A DNA stretch of 64,000 bases from UBA993 sp964389365 (GCA_964389365.1 CAYMDO010000010.1:1-64000), one strand, 5' to 3'; counted from the stretch's first letter, positions 51,207 to 61,172 are shown. The notes: generated by a model not told the origin, from the sequence alone. Numbers and translations: made by a program.

Positions 51207-53315
51207 TCACCTGGCAACCTGTTCCACGGTATAAGCTTCGACAATATCGCCTTCGTGCAGATCGTTAAAGTTTTCAATAAGAATCCCGCATTCGTAACCG
51301 GTTAGAACCTCTTTTACGTCATCTTTAAACCGTTTCAGTGAATCAATTCTTCCGTTTTCAAGGATTACCGTTCCATCGCGAATCACCCTGATCATAGCGT
51401 TGCGGCTAATTTTTCCATCAAGAACGTATGAACCGGCAATACTGCCTACGCGGGACACCTTGAAAAGCTGTCGGACTTCTGCTTGACCCTGAATCACTTC
51501 TTTCATGATTGGTTTCAACATACCGCTGACAGCTGCCTTGATATCTTCGATCGCTTCATAGATAACCCGGTATAGCCTGATGTCAACATGATCCTGCACA
51601 GACAGTTTTCGCGCGTTATTATCCGGCCTGATATTAAAACCGATTACAATGGCATTTGATGCCGCTGCCAACATAACATCTGATTCGCTGATAGCGCCGA
51701 CACCCGTATGGATGATTTTTATCTGCACCTCGTCCAAGCTAAGTTTGTAAAGTGCATCCTGCAACGCTTCGACTGAACCATGAACATCGCCTTTCAGAAT
51801 CAAGTTAAGATCTTTTACTTCACCTTCCTGAATTTGTTTGAAAAGATCTTCTAAGGTCACCCGTTGGACATGCCTGGTAGCTTCTTTCAGTTTAACTGTT
51901 CTTTTTGCGGCAACCTGCCGGGCAACCCGATCATCGCTTACAACCTGAAATAAATCTCCGGCCTGTGGTACATCGCTTAACCCGACTATTTCCACCGGAG
52001 TCGAAGGACCTGCGCTTTTTACTCTTTCTCCGCGGTCATTTTGCATTGCCCTAACTTTACCGGCGATGGGGCCACATATAATCGGGTCGCCAATCCTTAA
52101 TGTTCCGTCTTGGACAAGCACTGTAGCTACAGGGCCCCGTCCCCGGTCGAGTTTGGCTTCGATAACAGTTCCTCTGCCAGATCGCTCCGGGCTGGCCTTC
52201 AACTCCGCGACTTCGGAAAGCAGCAAAATCATTTCCAGCAATTCTTCCAAGCCATCGCCGCGAATGGCGCTGACCGGAACAAATATTGTATCTCCGCCCC
52301 ACTCTTCCGCTACCAACCCGTGCTCCGACAGCTGCTGTTTTACCCGATCCGGGTTGGCATTCGGCTTATCTATTTTATTGATGGCAACCAGAACCGGAAC
52401 ACGCGCCGCTTTTGCATGATTGATCGCTTCTATAGTCTGAGGCATTACACCGTCATCTGCAGCAACCACTAAAACAGCGATATCGGTAACCTGGGCTCCC
52501 CTCGCGCGCATGGCAGTAAACGCCTCGTGGCCGGGAGTATCAAGAAATACCACTTTTTTATCATTTATCTTAACCTGATAAGCACCAATATGCTGTGTTA
52601 TCCCGCCAAACTCACCGGCAGTAACATTGGCGTTACGAATTGCGTCAAGCAGTGATGTTTTGCCGTGATCTACGTGTCCGAGCACGGTAACTACCGGTTT
52701 GCGTAATATTTCTTTCTTCTGGTCATCACCTGCCATAGTCAGTAGCTCTTCTTCAACAGGATCTTCAATATATTCAAAATCATAACCATATTCCTCCGCT
52801 ACAAGTTCAACGGTATCGGGCGAAAGTATTTGGTTCATGCTGGCCATTACCCCCATATCCATCAGATAACTGATTAATTGCGAAGGGGTAACCTCAACAC
52901 TACCGGCAAGTTCACTAACGGTAATCTGTCCTTCAAGTTTTAGCTTTGACCGTTTTTCTTTTTGCAGAGCAGCTCTTCTTTCTTCCTGAAGAGCTTTTCT
53001 TGTTTTGCGGACCGGTGCAGGTTGCTCTCCCGGCTGCTTTTTCTCCGCCGTTTTGCCTGCCTCTGTTGCTTTTTCAGGCTGTACCGCTTCTTTAATAATT
53101 TTTTCAGGCTTGTCAGATACTGCTTTAACCGGTTCATGGGGAGGTTTCTCCTTTGATTGCCCGGTTAAAACATCCATAACCCTTTTTGCTTCATCGTCTG
53201 TCAGTGTACTCATATGGTTGTTAACCTTAATATCCATACTTTCCATGACATCGATCAATTTTTTGCTTGTTGTACCTAACTCTTTTGCCAGCTCGTAAAC
53301 CCTGACTTTAGACAT
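51207..53315 (-). CDS. infB: Translation initiation factor IF-2
   Basis: 702 residues: IF2_N helix (VRVYELAKELGTTSKKLI, about 4-21), a charged Lys/Glu linker (about 58-125), a second IF2_N-like domain, the G domain with GHVDHGKTSLLDA (near 213), DTPGHEAFT and NKIDK, then domains II-IV including the fMet-tRNA-binding end. GGAGGTG before the ATG. Directly follows ylxR; no ylxQ (L7Ae-like) gene is present between them. Confidence 0.97.
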   Translation of the reverse strand: MSKVRVYELAKELGTTSKKLIDVMESMDIKVNNHMSTLTDDEAKRVMDVLTGQSKEKPPHEPVKAVSDKPEKIIKEAVQPEKATEAGKTAEKKQPGEQPAPVRKTRKALQEERRAALQKEKRSKLKLEGQITVSELAGSVEVTPSQLISYLMDMGVMASMNQILSPDTVELVAEEYGYDFEYIEDPVEEELLTMAGDDQKKEILRKPVVTVLGHVDHGKTSLLDAIRNANVTAGEFGGITQHIGAYQVKINDKKVVFLDTPGHEAFTAMRARGAQVTDIAVLVVAADDGVMPQTIEAINHAKAARVPVLVAINKIDKPNANPDRVKQQLSEHGLVAEEWGGDTIFVPVSAIRGDGLEELLEMILLLSEVAELKASPERSGRGTVIEAKLDRGRGPVATVLVQDGTLRIGDPIICGPIAGKVRAMQNDRGERVKSAGPSTPVEIVGLSDVPQAGDLFQVVSDDRVARQVAAKRTVKLKEATRHVQRVTLEDLFKQIQEGEVKDLNLILKGDVHGSVEALQDALYKLSLDEVQIKIIHTGVGAISESDVMLAAASNAIVIGFNIRPDNNARKLSVQDHVDIRLYRVIYEAIEDIKAAVSGMLKPIMKEVIQGQAEVRQLFKVSRVGSIAGSYVLDGKISRNAMIRVIRDGTVILENGRIDSLKRFKDDVKEVLTGYECGILIENFNDLHEGDIVEAYTVEQVAR

Positions 53316-53349
53316 TAAAACACCTCCATCGAGAAAGCCCTCCTCGGTA

Positions 53350-53634
53350 TCAAGCCTTTAACCCGTTATCTCCCCGTAGCAGGGCATTAATTTCGTCTGT
53401 TAACTCTGCAGATATAGGCAAATCAAAACTTCCTTCTATTCTTTTGCCTTTAACTGCTTTCCTGAAACATTCTTCAGTGGGGCAAATGTAAGCCCCTCTT
53501 CCGGCTTTTTTTCCGGTTAAATCCAATACGACCTGTTGCCCGGGAGTTTTGACGATCCGAACCAGCTCTTTTTTAGGTTTCTGCTCCCGACAACCGACAC
53601 AGATCCGCATTGGTATTTTCCTTTTTTTAATCAT
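53350..53634 (-). CDS. rnpM: YlxR family RNase P modulator (RnpM)
   Basis: 94-residue YlxR protein with MRICVGCREQKPKKELVRIV (about 9-28) and GRGAYICP (about 46-53). The Bacillus homologue RnpM binds RNase P RNA and lowers its activity. Overlaps nusA by eight bases, the usual nusA-ylxR-infB order. Confidence 0.92.
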   Translation of the reverse strand: MIKKRKIPMRICVGCREQKPKKELVRIVKTPGQQVVLDLTGKKAGRGAYICPTEECFRKAVKGKRIEGSFDLPISAELTDEINALLRGDNGLKA

Positions 53635-54958
53635 CAGCGCTCAATTCCTCCACGGTTTCATCTTCGTGGCTGAATTCATCTTTCCTCTTTATGCCCTTTG
53701 TTGCCGCTTTTGATTTTTTGTTACTTTTTTTCGGTTTACCCTCATTTTTTTCAAATATAACTTCCCCGGTTTTAATAGAATCAGCTCCAGCTGCACTATA
53801 GAATTCTTCCGGCCGGCCTGTTTCAGCATTTACGCTAGTTTTATCGGTGTCTATATTCGGCACAGACAGATCGTCAGCTTCTTTGGCGTCTGGGTTTGCC
53901 AACCCAATCGCTGAAAGACTTTTTTCGGTAAACTGAGTTTCACTGGAAATATCTATTTTCCAACCAGTTATTTTTGCTGATAACCTTGCATTCTGGCCTT
54001 CTTTACCGATGGCCAGAGAAAGTTGAGTGTCAGGGACAACAACAGTCGCCATCTTCAGTTCAGAATTCAGGATTACAGATGAAACCTTGGCCGGACTTAA
54101 GGCATTGGCGATATATTCTTCCGATTCCTCACTCCACTTGATTATGTCAATTTTTTCGCCTTTTAATTCATTGCTGATTGCCTGCACCCTGCTCCCTTTC
54201 GGACCGACACAGGCTCCAACCGGATCGATATCTTTGTTGTAAGAGAAAACTGCCAATTTTGAACGATAACCTGCTTCACGGGCTGTTGCTTTTATTTCAA
54301 CGATGCCTTCGTAAATTTCTGGTACTTCCATTTCAAAAAGCCGCTTTAAAAAGCCGGTATGTGTCCGTGAAACAATGATCTGCGGGCCCTTGGTTGTCTT
54401 TTTTACGTCAACTATAAAAGTTTTAACCCTCTCACCCTGACGGTACCTTTCATGTGGAATTTGCTCTTCAACAGGCAGTACTGCTTCAGTGCGGCCCAGA
54501 TCGATAATTACATTTCGTTGTTCGAAGCGGCGGACAAGGCCGGTTATTATCTCCTCTGTCCGATCAACGAAGTTTTCATAGATGAGATCCCGCTCTGCTT
54601 CGCGGATTCTTTGAATGACTACCTGCTTGGCAGTCTGCGCAGCGATGCGGCCGAACTCGTGTGGAGTAACCTCCATTTCTACGACATCGCCGATTTGACA
54701 ACGAGGATCATAAACTCTTGCTTCGTATAAGCTTACTTCCTGTTGTTCTGATTCTACCTGTTCTACAACCTTCAGTTGAGAAAATACTTTAATCTCACCG
54801 GTATCCCGGTCGATATTGACCCTGACTGCTGGCGCAGACTGAAAATTGCGCTTATAGGCTGATATGAGAGCCACCTCGAGGGCTTCAAACAATATTTCCT
54901 TACCAATCCCTTTTTCTTTTTCAAGTGATTCTAACGCAGCAAATAGTTCCTTATTCAT
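53627..54958 (-). CDS. nusA: Transcription termination/antitermination factor NusA
   Basis: 443 residues: NusA N-terminal domain binding RNA polymerase (1-125), S1 domain (about 132-198), KH1/KH2 (about 200-345, with DPVGACVGPKGSRVQ and LAIGKEGQNARLSAKITGW). The tail is Lys/Glu-rich without the acidic repeats of proteobacteria. ATG 54958 matches the family start (MNKELF); the longer frame into rimP is not used. Confidence 0.95.
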   Translation of the reverse strand: MNKELFAALESLEKEKGIGKEILFEALEVALISAYKRNFQSAPAVRVNIDRDTGEIKVFSQLKVVEQVESEQQEVSLYEARVYDPRCQIGDVVEMEVTPHEFGRIAAQTAKQVVIQRIREAERDLIYENFVDRTEEIITGLVRRFEQRNVIIDLGRTEAVLPVEEQIPHERYRQGERVKTFIVDVKKTTKGPQIIVSRTHTGFLKRLFEMEVPEIYEGIVEIKATAREAGYRSKLAVFSYNKDIDPVGACVGPKGSRVQAISNELKGEKIDIIKWSEESEEYIANALSPAKVSSVILNSELKMATVVVPDTQLSLAIGKEGQNARLSAKITGWKIDISSETQFTEKSLSAIGLANPDAKEADDLSVPNIDTDKTSVNAETGRPEEFYSAAGADSIKTGEVIFEKNEGKPKKSNKKSKAATKGIKRKDEFSHEDETVEELSADD

Positions 54959-54983
54959 TTTTCCCGGTCCAAACCTCCTTTCA

Positions 54984-55475
54984 TTATTTAGTTTTTGCAC
55001 TTCTATTATTTGGCTTCCTAAACCAAAGCTTTGCTTTTTTAATCTTTTCATAAGTGATAGCGGCTATATTTCCATCTTCTTTATCCAGAATAATCCCGTT
55101 TTCATCAGCTTCTCTTAATATTCCGGCAGCCTTGCTAGAACCATCTACCTCTTCGTTCAAAGTAACCTTAACCGGTTCGCCTTTAAATTTTGCATAGTGA
55201 GCCGGTTTGGTAAGGGGGCGTTCCAGCCCCGGTGACGCAACTTCGAGCAGGTATGCATGGGATAGTGGATCATGGAGGTCGAGCAACCCGGATACGGCCC
55301 TGCTAATTTCTTCGCAATCATCTATCGTTACAGGGTCTTTACCGTCTATGACCAAGAATACTTTACCCTGCCGCCCGGAATAGTAATCAAGATCCAAAAG
55401 CTCAAGCCCCTTGCTTTCCACTAGTGGCTCAATCAGCTCAATTAAAAGATTTCTTGTTTCCTCCCTGTTCACCAT
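54984..55475 (-). CDS. rimP: Ribosome maturation factor RimP
   Basis: 163-residue 30S maturation factor. It has the typical LEVASPGLERPL (about 88-99) and an N-terminal VESKGLELLDLDY, then an SH3-like C-terminal domain. ATG 55475 has GGAGGG close upstream. First gene of the rimP-nusA-ylxR-infB run. Confidence 0.94.
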   Translation of the reverse strand: MVNREETRNLLIELIEPLVESKGLELLDLDYYSGRQGKVFLVIDGKDPVTIDDCEEISRAVSGLLDLHDPLSHAYLLEVASPGLERPLTKPAHYAKFKGEPVKVTLNEEVDGSSKAAGILREADENGIILDKEDGNIAAITYEKIKKAKLWFRKPNNRSAKTK

Positions 55476-55545
55476 GTTCCCTCCATTGCCAAAAAAACCC
55501 AAGTAACATGAAAGAGTGGGAGAACCCACCCTTCGCTCAGAACCT
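55476..55545 (-). promoter_or_regulatory. rimP leader with two alternative hairpins
   Basis: On the transcript GGGTGGG-TTCT-CCCACTC forms a 7-bp hairpin. Its 3' half (CCCA) can instead pair with TGGG just before a run of seven T, a weak terminator-like structure. The two are mutually exclusive. A weak promoter, TTGCTT-17 bp-TAAATT, lies in the same 150-bp gap after the glycosyltransferase gene. An attenuator is possible but the terminator stem is short. Confidence 0.3.
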
Positions 55546-55626
55546 TCCATCGATATTAATTTATCACAAAGCAAGCCACAAAGCAATAGTCAGGGCCAGT
55601 TTAAACAAAGCTATCCGGGATTTCGA

Positions 55627-56274
55627 TTACTTTTGTTCCACCACACTATCAACAACATAGCGTGCAATTTCCCAGTACATTTTTGCCCTAGCTGATACAC
55701 CTCTCCAAAACCCGAGTTTTTCCTCTTTCATCACATGTGACAGCAACGGCAGCTGTACTAGCTCACAAGCTAGATCATGATCTTCAATATATCGCTGCAA
55801 AGCAACCTCAATACCAAAACGGGAGAGTTCAAGGTCAGAGATATTTTCCAGGACTTCGCGTTTCATTGCACGTTGTCCGGATAAAAATGGAGCTACTTTC
55901 TGGGCTATATCTGTAACCGGCCGCCCTTTTTTAAACAAGCCTGTAGACATTTCTACCCTGCCGGAGATCACAGGCTGCAGTAAAAGTTTAATATGTTCCT
56001 CTTTCAATCCGATCAGATCTGCATCAAGAATTAAAATTATCTCGCCGCTGCTGTATTCCAAGCCGATCTTGATGGCTCCCCCCTTACCACGGTTATCTAA
56101 CAGTTCAATAACCCTTGCCTTGTCAAATGCTGTAGCCACACTGGCCGTATTATCTTCAGAACCATCGCTGATAACAAGAATTTCATTAATCAACGGCGAA
56201 ACCGTAAGAGTATCGAGAACCGTGCCGATATTGTTCTCTTCGTTATATGCAGGGATAATTGCTGTTACAGACAT
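55627..56274 (-). CDS. GT2 family glycosyltransferase
   Basis: 215-residue GT-A glycosyltransferase. AIIPAYNEENNIG at the N-terminus, SDGSEDNT nucleotide-binding loop and the DADL metal motif (near residue 84) are present. The C-terminal part has the LSGQRAMKRE motif found in GpgS/DPM1-like enzymes. It sits 2 bp after ispG in the position where proS and polC are often found in related genomes. The acceptor is unknown (a polyprenyl phosphate or glycerate are possible). Confidence 0.82.
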   Translation of the reverse strand: MSVTAIIPAYNEENNIGTVLDTLTVSPLINEILVISDGSEDNTASVATAFDKARVIELLDNRGKGGAIKIGLEYSSGEIILILDADLIGLKEEHIKLLLQPVISGRVEMSTGLFKKGRPVTDIAQKVAPFLSGQRAMKREVLENISDLELSRFGIEVALQRYIEDHDLACELVQLPLLSHVMKEEKLGFWRGVSARAKMYWEIARYVVDSVVEQK

Positions 56275-56276
56275 TG

Positions 56277-57368
56277 TTATCTTTCCGTTTCAGGTTTTCT
56301 AAATAGCAGCTGCTCAGCATCAAGTTCTGCTTTAAACACATCGATTAAATGATCCAGTTTGACAGTTTTCACAACTTTCCCTTTTTTGAATATTAGTCCA
56401 TGTTTTTTCCCGGCACAAATCCCAAGATCTGCTTCCCGGGCTTCTCCCGGCCCGTTGACTGCACAACCCATAACCGCTATGCGCAGCGGAATACTGAAAT
56501 TGGAAATGATAGCCTCTATATTTTTTATGAGTTGAACCAGATCTGTTTCACATCGGCCACAGGTAGGGCAGGAAATTAATTCAGGTTTAAAGACCCTTAA
56601 CCCCAGAGCCTGCAGTATTTCGCGTGCAACTTTGATCTCTTCTACCGGATCAGCAGTCAGCGAAACCCTCAAGGTATCTCCAATACCTTCAGCAAGCAGA
56701 GTTCCGATCCCGATCGCTGACTTAATCGTACCGGTTGCCTGGGGTCCGGCCTCGGTAACCCCCACGTGGAGGGGATATGCTGACTGTGCAGCGAAGAGTC
56801 GGTTGACCTGTATAGTAGTTAATACTGAAGAAGCTTTAAGTGAAACCACTATCTGTGAAAAATTGTTCTTTTCAAGCAGGTCAATATAAGCAAGTGCCGA
56901 TTCGAGTATGGCCCTGGCAGGATCCTGCCGGTACATGCTGATTAGCTTTTTTTCAATGGAACCCGCATTAACGCCTATCCGTATTGGAATCCCTGCAGCT
57001 TCAGCTTTTTTTGCCACTTCAATAAAATGTGCATTACTTCCAATGTTACCGGGATTGATTCTTATTTTTGCAGCGCCGCTGTCAATAGAAGCCATTGCTA
57101 ATTGATAATCGAAATGAATATCAGCAATTACCGGCAAAACGCTCTGGCGAACTATCTTCTTCAGCGCAGCAACCGCACCAATATCAGGTATGGCAACTCT
57201 GACCAGCTCGCAACCCGCAGACTCCAGTTCCTTAATCTGGTTAAGGGTTGACGCTACATCGGTGGTTTTCGTATTTGTCATTGACTGGATGGAAATTGGC
57301 GAATCACCGCCGATTGCAACACGGCCAATCATTATTTTCCTGGTTTTTTTCCGTTCCGGTAGATTCAA
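56277..57368 (-). CDS. ispG: 4-hydroxy-3-methylbut-2-enyl diphosphate synthase IspG
   Basis: Sixth enzyme of the MEP isoprenoid pathway. TIM barrel opening with VAIGGDSPISIQSMTNT, then the C-terminal [4Fe-4S] domain with CPTCGRC and CAVNGPGE supplying three Cys and one Glu. 363 residues, the short bacterial form. TTG start with GGAGGG. With dxr it places two MEP enzymes in one cluster. Confidence 0.95.
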   Translation of the reverse strand: MNLPERKKTRKIMIGRVAIGGDSPISIQSMTNTKTTDVASTLNQIKELESAGCELVRVAIPDIGAVAALKKIVRQSVLPVIADIHFDYQLAMASIDSGAAKIRINPGNIGSNAHFIEVAKKAEAAGIPIRIGVNAGSIEKKLISMYRQDPARAILESALAYIDLLEKNNFSQIVVSLKASSVLTTIQVNRLFAAQSAYPLHVGVTEAGPQATGTIKSAIGIGTLLAEGIGDTLRVSLTADPVEEIKVAREILQALGLRVFKPELISCPTCGRCETDLVQLIKNIEAIISNFSIPLRIAVMGCAVNGPGEAREADLGICAGKKHGLIFKKGKVVKTVKLDHLIDVFKAELDAEQLLFRKPETER

Positions 57369-57390
57369 AACGAAGAACCCTCCAGTATTG

Positions 57391-58410
57391 TTAATTACCC
57401 GGTATTATATCCCAGCGTATAAGATCCTGATAGGTAACAAAAAGTATTAGCAAAATCAGAAGTGCGAACCCGATAAAATGTATGACCCCTTCCTTTTCGG
57501 GATCAATCCGCTTTCCTCTTAAGCCTTCAATGATCAGGAATAATAACCGCCCACCGTCAAGCGCCGGAATCGGCAAGAGATTCATAAAACCTAAACTAAT
57601 ATTGATCAAAGCTGTTAAAAGTAAAAGATTGACTATGCCGGTTTGCGCTACCTCACCGATTACGAAAATAATCCCTACCGGACCAGCCACATCAAGGGGA
57701 GCTTTACCTGTAATAACTTGAATTATCGAAGATATTATCATATAAAATCTTTGAAAGCTGATCCTAAGTGATTCGAAAAAGCGATACTTTTGGATCGGTG
57801 GCGTTATCCCGATCATTCCACGTCCGGTTTCATTATCAATTTCCGTTTGCAGCAAAACCGGAAACTCGGAATCATCCCTGGCGATTAAAAGTTTTATTTC
57901 TGATGCGGGTTTTTCAGAAATATAGTCTAAAACATCTTCCCAGCTTTTTACTACCTGCCCGTCAATTGATGTAATTACATCTCCTTCTTGCAAACCGGCG
58001 TTTTCTGCCGGCATATCCTCGATAACCTGGCCTATCATCCCGCTGTCTGTAACAGGAACCCCAATCAGAAAAAAGAATATAACGAAAAAAATCGCAACAG
58101 AAAGGATTAAGTTCATACCCGCCCCGGCCAACAGGACTATCGCCCGGCTTATAATCGGCTTATTCTGAAAACTATCTGGCTCATCGGCCTCATCGGGGTT
58201 TTCTCCGAGCATCCGACAGAATCCACCCAGAGGAAAAATCCGTAGTGAATAATCAATCTTTTCTTTTGTCCACCCAATGACTTTTGGGCCAAAGCCGATA
58301 GCCAGTTCAAGCACCCTGATCCCCATCAGGCGGGCGACAAAATAATGACCAAGTTCATGAACAAGTATAAATAAACCAAATATCAGCACTGAAGCAATAA
58401 TAGTTTGCAT
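57391..58410 (-). CDS. rseP: RseP-type site-2 intramembrane metalloprotease
   Basis: 339 residues. Zinc site HELGH (about 19-23) in the first transmembrane helix and LLPIPALDGGRLL (third metal ligand, near 275) in a later helix, with one PDZ domain (about 108-185; EDMPAENAGLQEGDVI) between. It cleaves membrane-bound anti-sigma factors. ATG 58410 is family-like; one base separates it from dxr's stop. Confidence 0.94.
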   Translation of the reverse strand: MQTIIASVLIFGLFILVHELGHYFVARLMGIRVLELAIGFGPKVIGWTKEKIDYSLRIFPLGGFCRMLGENPDEADEPDSFQNKPIISRAIVLLAGAGMNLILSVAIFFVIFFFLIGVPVTDSGMIGQVIEDMPAENAGLQEGDVITSIDGQVVKSWEDVLDYISEKPASEIKLLIARDDSEFPVLLQTEIDNETGRGMIGITPPIQKYRFFESLRISFQRFYMIISSIIQVITGKAPLDVAGPVGIIFVIGEVAQTGIVNLLLLTALINISLGFMNLLPIPALDGGRLLFLIIEGLRGKRIDPEKEGVIHFIGFALLILLILFVTYQDLIRWDIIPGN

Positions 58411-58411
58411 G

Positions 58412-59581
58412 TTAAACCACCCTCCCCCGGAACACTGTCCCTGTTTCCAGGGCTTTTTTACGTGCCCAGCGATCAGCGGCAATGATATCAGGTATTTCCG
58501 GTATCTTTATATTATCATGTAATCGCATTACTTTTTCAACCAAAAGTGGTATGTCGGTGAAAAGCAGCTTGTTAGATAGAAATAGTTCTACGGCCACTTC
58601 ATTAGCGCCATTGAGAACCGCCGGCATTGTTCCGCCGGCTTCAGCTGCCCGGTAGGCCAACATTAAGGAAGGAAACTTATCATGATCGGGCTCAGCAAAT
58701 GTGAGTGTCGAACCATACGGATTATAGCTATTAACCTGGCCTCTTTGACGTTCAGGAAAAGTAAGAGCGTACTGGATAGGTGTGCGCATGTCAGGAAGTC
58801 CCATTTGTGCTATTATCGAACCATCTATATACTCCACCATCGAATGTACAATACTCTGACGGTGAATAACAACTTTAATCTGGTTGAGATTCAGACCAAA
58901 AAGCCATTTCGCCTCTATTGCTTCCAATCCCTTATTCATCATAGTCGCCGAATCGATTGTGATCTTTGAACCCATTTGCCAGTTAGGGTGTTTAAGGGCA
59001 TCCTGCGGAGTTACCTTTTGCAGCTCTGTCAACTGCATCCCGAAAAACGGGCCTCCGGATGCAGTCAAGTAAATTCTGGCAATTTCCTGATGGTTTTTTG
59101 CAGTCCAACATTGTTTGATCGCTGAATGTTCACTGTCAATGGGAAAAATACGTTCGCTGTCGAGTAACCCGAGACGATGCAATATTTCCCCACCGATTAC
59201 TATCGATTCTTTGTTGGCAAGAGCTACTGTCTTACCGTTATTTAATGCGGCTACGAGTGGTTCAAAACCACTGAATCCGACCTGTGCTAATACAACCAGG
59301 TCAGCAGAAGGCCAACTAGCGGCTGTTAGTTGCCCCTCCAGACCCTTTCCATACAGGCCCTGTTTATCTTTTACTATTTCTTTTAATTTTTCAAGGCTGT
59401 CTTCATTTTCAAGCGCGGCAAAATCAGGCTTATATTTTCTGATCTGTTCTGCCAACAGCTTGTAATTGCTGCCGGCGGCAAGCGCCACTACCCTGTAGTC
59501 CTCTCCAAGTTCATCGACAACTTCAAGTGTTTGGGTTCCAATTGAGCCTGTTGAGCCCAAAAGGGAAATTTTTTTTACCAT
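58412..59581 (-). CDS. dxr: 1-deoxy-D-xylulose 5-phosphate reductoisomerase
   Basis: Second MEP-pathway enzyme. NADPH motif GSTGSIGTQTL (about 9-19), ANKESIV (near 122), and the catalytic/metal region DSEHSAI, SGGPFFG and GLEAIEAKWLF. 389 residues. AAAGGTG before the ATG. Overlaps cdsA by seven bases. Confidence 0.95.
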   Translation of the reverse strand: MVKKISLLGSTGSIGTQTLEVVDELGEDYRVVALAAGSNYKLLAEQIRKYKPDFAALENEDSLEKLKEIVKDKQGLYGKGLEGQLTAASWPSADLVVLAQVGFSGFEPLVAALNNGKTVALANKESIVIGGEILHRLGLLDSERIFPIDSEHSAIKQCWTAKNHQEIARIYLTASGGPFFGMQLTELQKVTPQDALKHPNWQMGSKITIDSATMMNKGLEAIEAKWLFGLNLNQIKVVIHRQSIVHSMVEYIDGSIIAQMGLPDMRTPIQYALTFPERQRGQVNSYNPYGSTLTFAEPDHDKFPSLMLAYRAAEAGGTMPAVLNGANEVAVELFLSNKLLFTDIPLLVEKVMRLHDNIKIPEIPDIIAADRWARKKALETGTVFRGRVV

Positions 59582-60390
59582 TTGACACCTTTAAAATTGT
59601 CCAGCAACAGGAAAAAATAATAAATAAAAGGAGCAGTAAACAGCAAACTGTCAAACCGATCGAGAATCCCCCCGTGTCCGGGAATCAACGCCCCGGAATC
59701 TTTTACGTTAAGCTGCCTTTTCAGAGCCGATTCAAGCAGATCTCCCAACTGAGCAAAAACCGCAACCCCCAGGCCTATAAGTAAAGCTTGCAGCGGTTTC
59801 AATGGTAGAAAAGCAGGGAACAGGATTGAGGTCGAAAACATTATTGCAGTTAAACCGAGAAGGCCGGCCAGTGAACCTTCCACTGATTTGTTTGGGCTTA
59901 TCAGCGGGGCAAATTTATGAACGCCCCATTTAGTGCCGATGAAATAAGCAATTGTATCGTGGAGCCAGACACTGAAAAGCAGAAGATAGGTATAAAATGC
60001 TCCATCCGGTAACATTCTCAACAACAGCATATAACCTCCAAAACCGCCCAAATAAATGATGCCCCAAAGTATAATGGCCGCTTCAGAAATGCTAAATTTA
60101 TCCATATATAACAAAGAACGCATATATAAAAATGAAAAAAGCACGATAAAAAATGGATAAACCAAAGCTAACTGCTGAAAATAAGCAATAAAAATAAAGA
60201 AAGTTACACCGGTATAACCAAAAAGTACCGGCAGGTTATAAGATTTGATCCTAAATATCCTGCAGAATTCAAAGATCCCTATATTTACTATTACCAACAG
60301 CAGTAAAGCATACCAGATTCCGCCAAAATGGACTGCTGTGAGAACAACCGGAATACCTACTAGTGCAGATAAGACTCGCAAATAAAGCAT
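59575..60390 (-). CDS. cdsA: Phosphatidate cytidylyltransferase CdsA
   Basis: Integral membrane enzyme making CDP-diacylglycerol. 271 residues with about seven hydrophobic spans. The C-terminal signature is seen as SVEGSLAG (near 177) and SGALIPGHGGILDRFDSL (about 232-249). AAGGTGA before the ATG. Confidence 0.94.
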   Translation of the reverse strand: MLYLRVLSALVGIPVVLTAVHFGGIWYALLLLVIVNIGIFEFCRIFRIKSYNLPVLFGYTGVTFFIFIAYFQQLALVYPFFIVLFSFLYMRSLLYMDKFSISEAAIILWGIIYLGGFGGYMLLLRMLPDGAFYTYLLLFSVWLHDTIAYFIGTKWGVHKFAPLISPNKSVEGSLAGLLGLTAIMFSTSILFPAFLPLKPLQALLIGLGVAVFAQLGDLLESALKRQLNVKDSGALIPGHGGILDRFDSLLFTAPFIYYFFLLLDNFKGVKW

Positions 60391-60409
60391 TTAATCACCT
60401 TTTTTTGTT

Positions 60410-61153
60410 TCAGATGCCGCCAAAACGACGCTTTCGCTGTTGAAATTCAATTACCGCTTTATACAGTTCCGCTTTGTTAAAATCCGGCCAGTAAACTTCA
60501 GTAAAATATAATTCGCTGTAGGCAAGCTGCCATAACAGGAAATTACTAATCCTCTGTTCTCCGCTGGTTCTGATCAACAGGTCTGGATCCGGCAGATCAG
60601 CGGTGTAAAGATACGATGCAAGTATTTTTTCTGTAACTCTCTTCTTTACCTTACCCGCCGCGGCATCTGCAACTAGATGGTTCACTGCAACAAGCATTTC
60701 GGCCCGCGAACCATAGTTCAGGGCAAAATTTAAAATCATGCCGCTGTTGCCCTTAGTTGCCGCTGCCCCTTTATCAATAACCTTTAATACACGCCGCGGC
60801 AATTTTTTCCGATCCCCAATCATCCGGACCTGTACATTTCTGCGAATCAGCTCAGGCAATTCGCTCTCAAAATACTGTTCGGGCAGGCTCATCAGGTAGC
60901 TTACTTCCCACTCGGGCCTCTGCCAGTTTTCGGTTGAAAAAGCAAATAGTGTTAGTGCTTTTATCCCCAGCGAATTACAGTTTCGTACGGTATCGCGCAC
61001 TGTTTCCACGCCCTGCCGGTGTCCTTCGCTTCTTGGCAGTCCACGTTCGGTTGCCCATCGTCCGTTTCCATCCATGATAATGGCCACATGCCCTGGGATT
61101 TTCTGCGGGTCAATAAGATCCGGCGGTTGTACTGACCTATCGCTTGTTGTCAT
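60410..61153 (-). CDS. uppS: Undecaprenyl (isoprenyl) diphosphate synthase
   Basis: Cis-prenyltransferase making the C55 lipid carrier. IIMDGNGRWA (near 24-33), GHRQGVETVR, FSTENWQRP and the C-terminal RTSGEQRISNFLLWQLAYSE are all present. ATG 61153 is used (GGTGA 6 nt upstream); the longer frame runs through a terminator. 247 residues. Confidence 0.95.
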   Translation of the reverse strand: MTTSDRSVQPPDLIDPQKIPGHVAIIMDGNGRWATERGLPRSEGHRQGVETVRDTVRNCNSLGIKALTLFAFSTENWQRPEWEVSYLMSLPEQYFESELPELIRRNVQVRMIGDRKKLPRRVLKVIDKGAAATKGNSGMILNFALNYGSRAEMLVAVNHLVADAAAGKVKKRVTEKILASYLYTADLPDPDLLIRTSGEQRISNFLLWQLAYSELYFTEVYWPDFNKAELYKAVIEFQQRKRRFGGI

Positions 61154-61172
61154 TATAATTTCACCACTGGTC

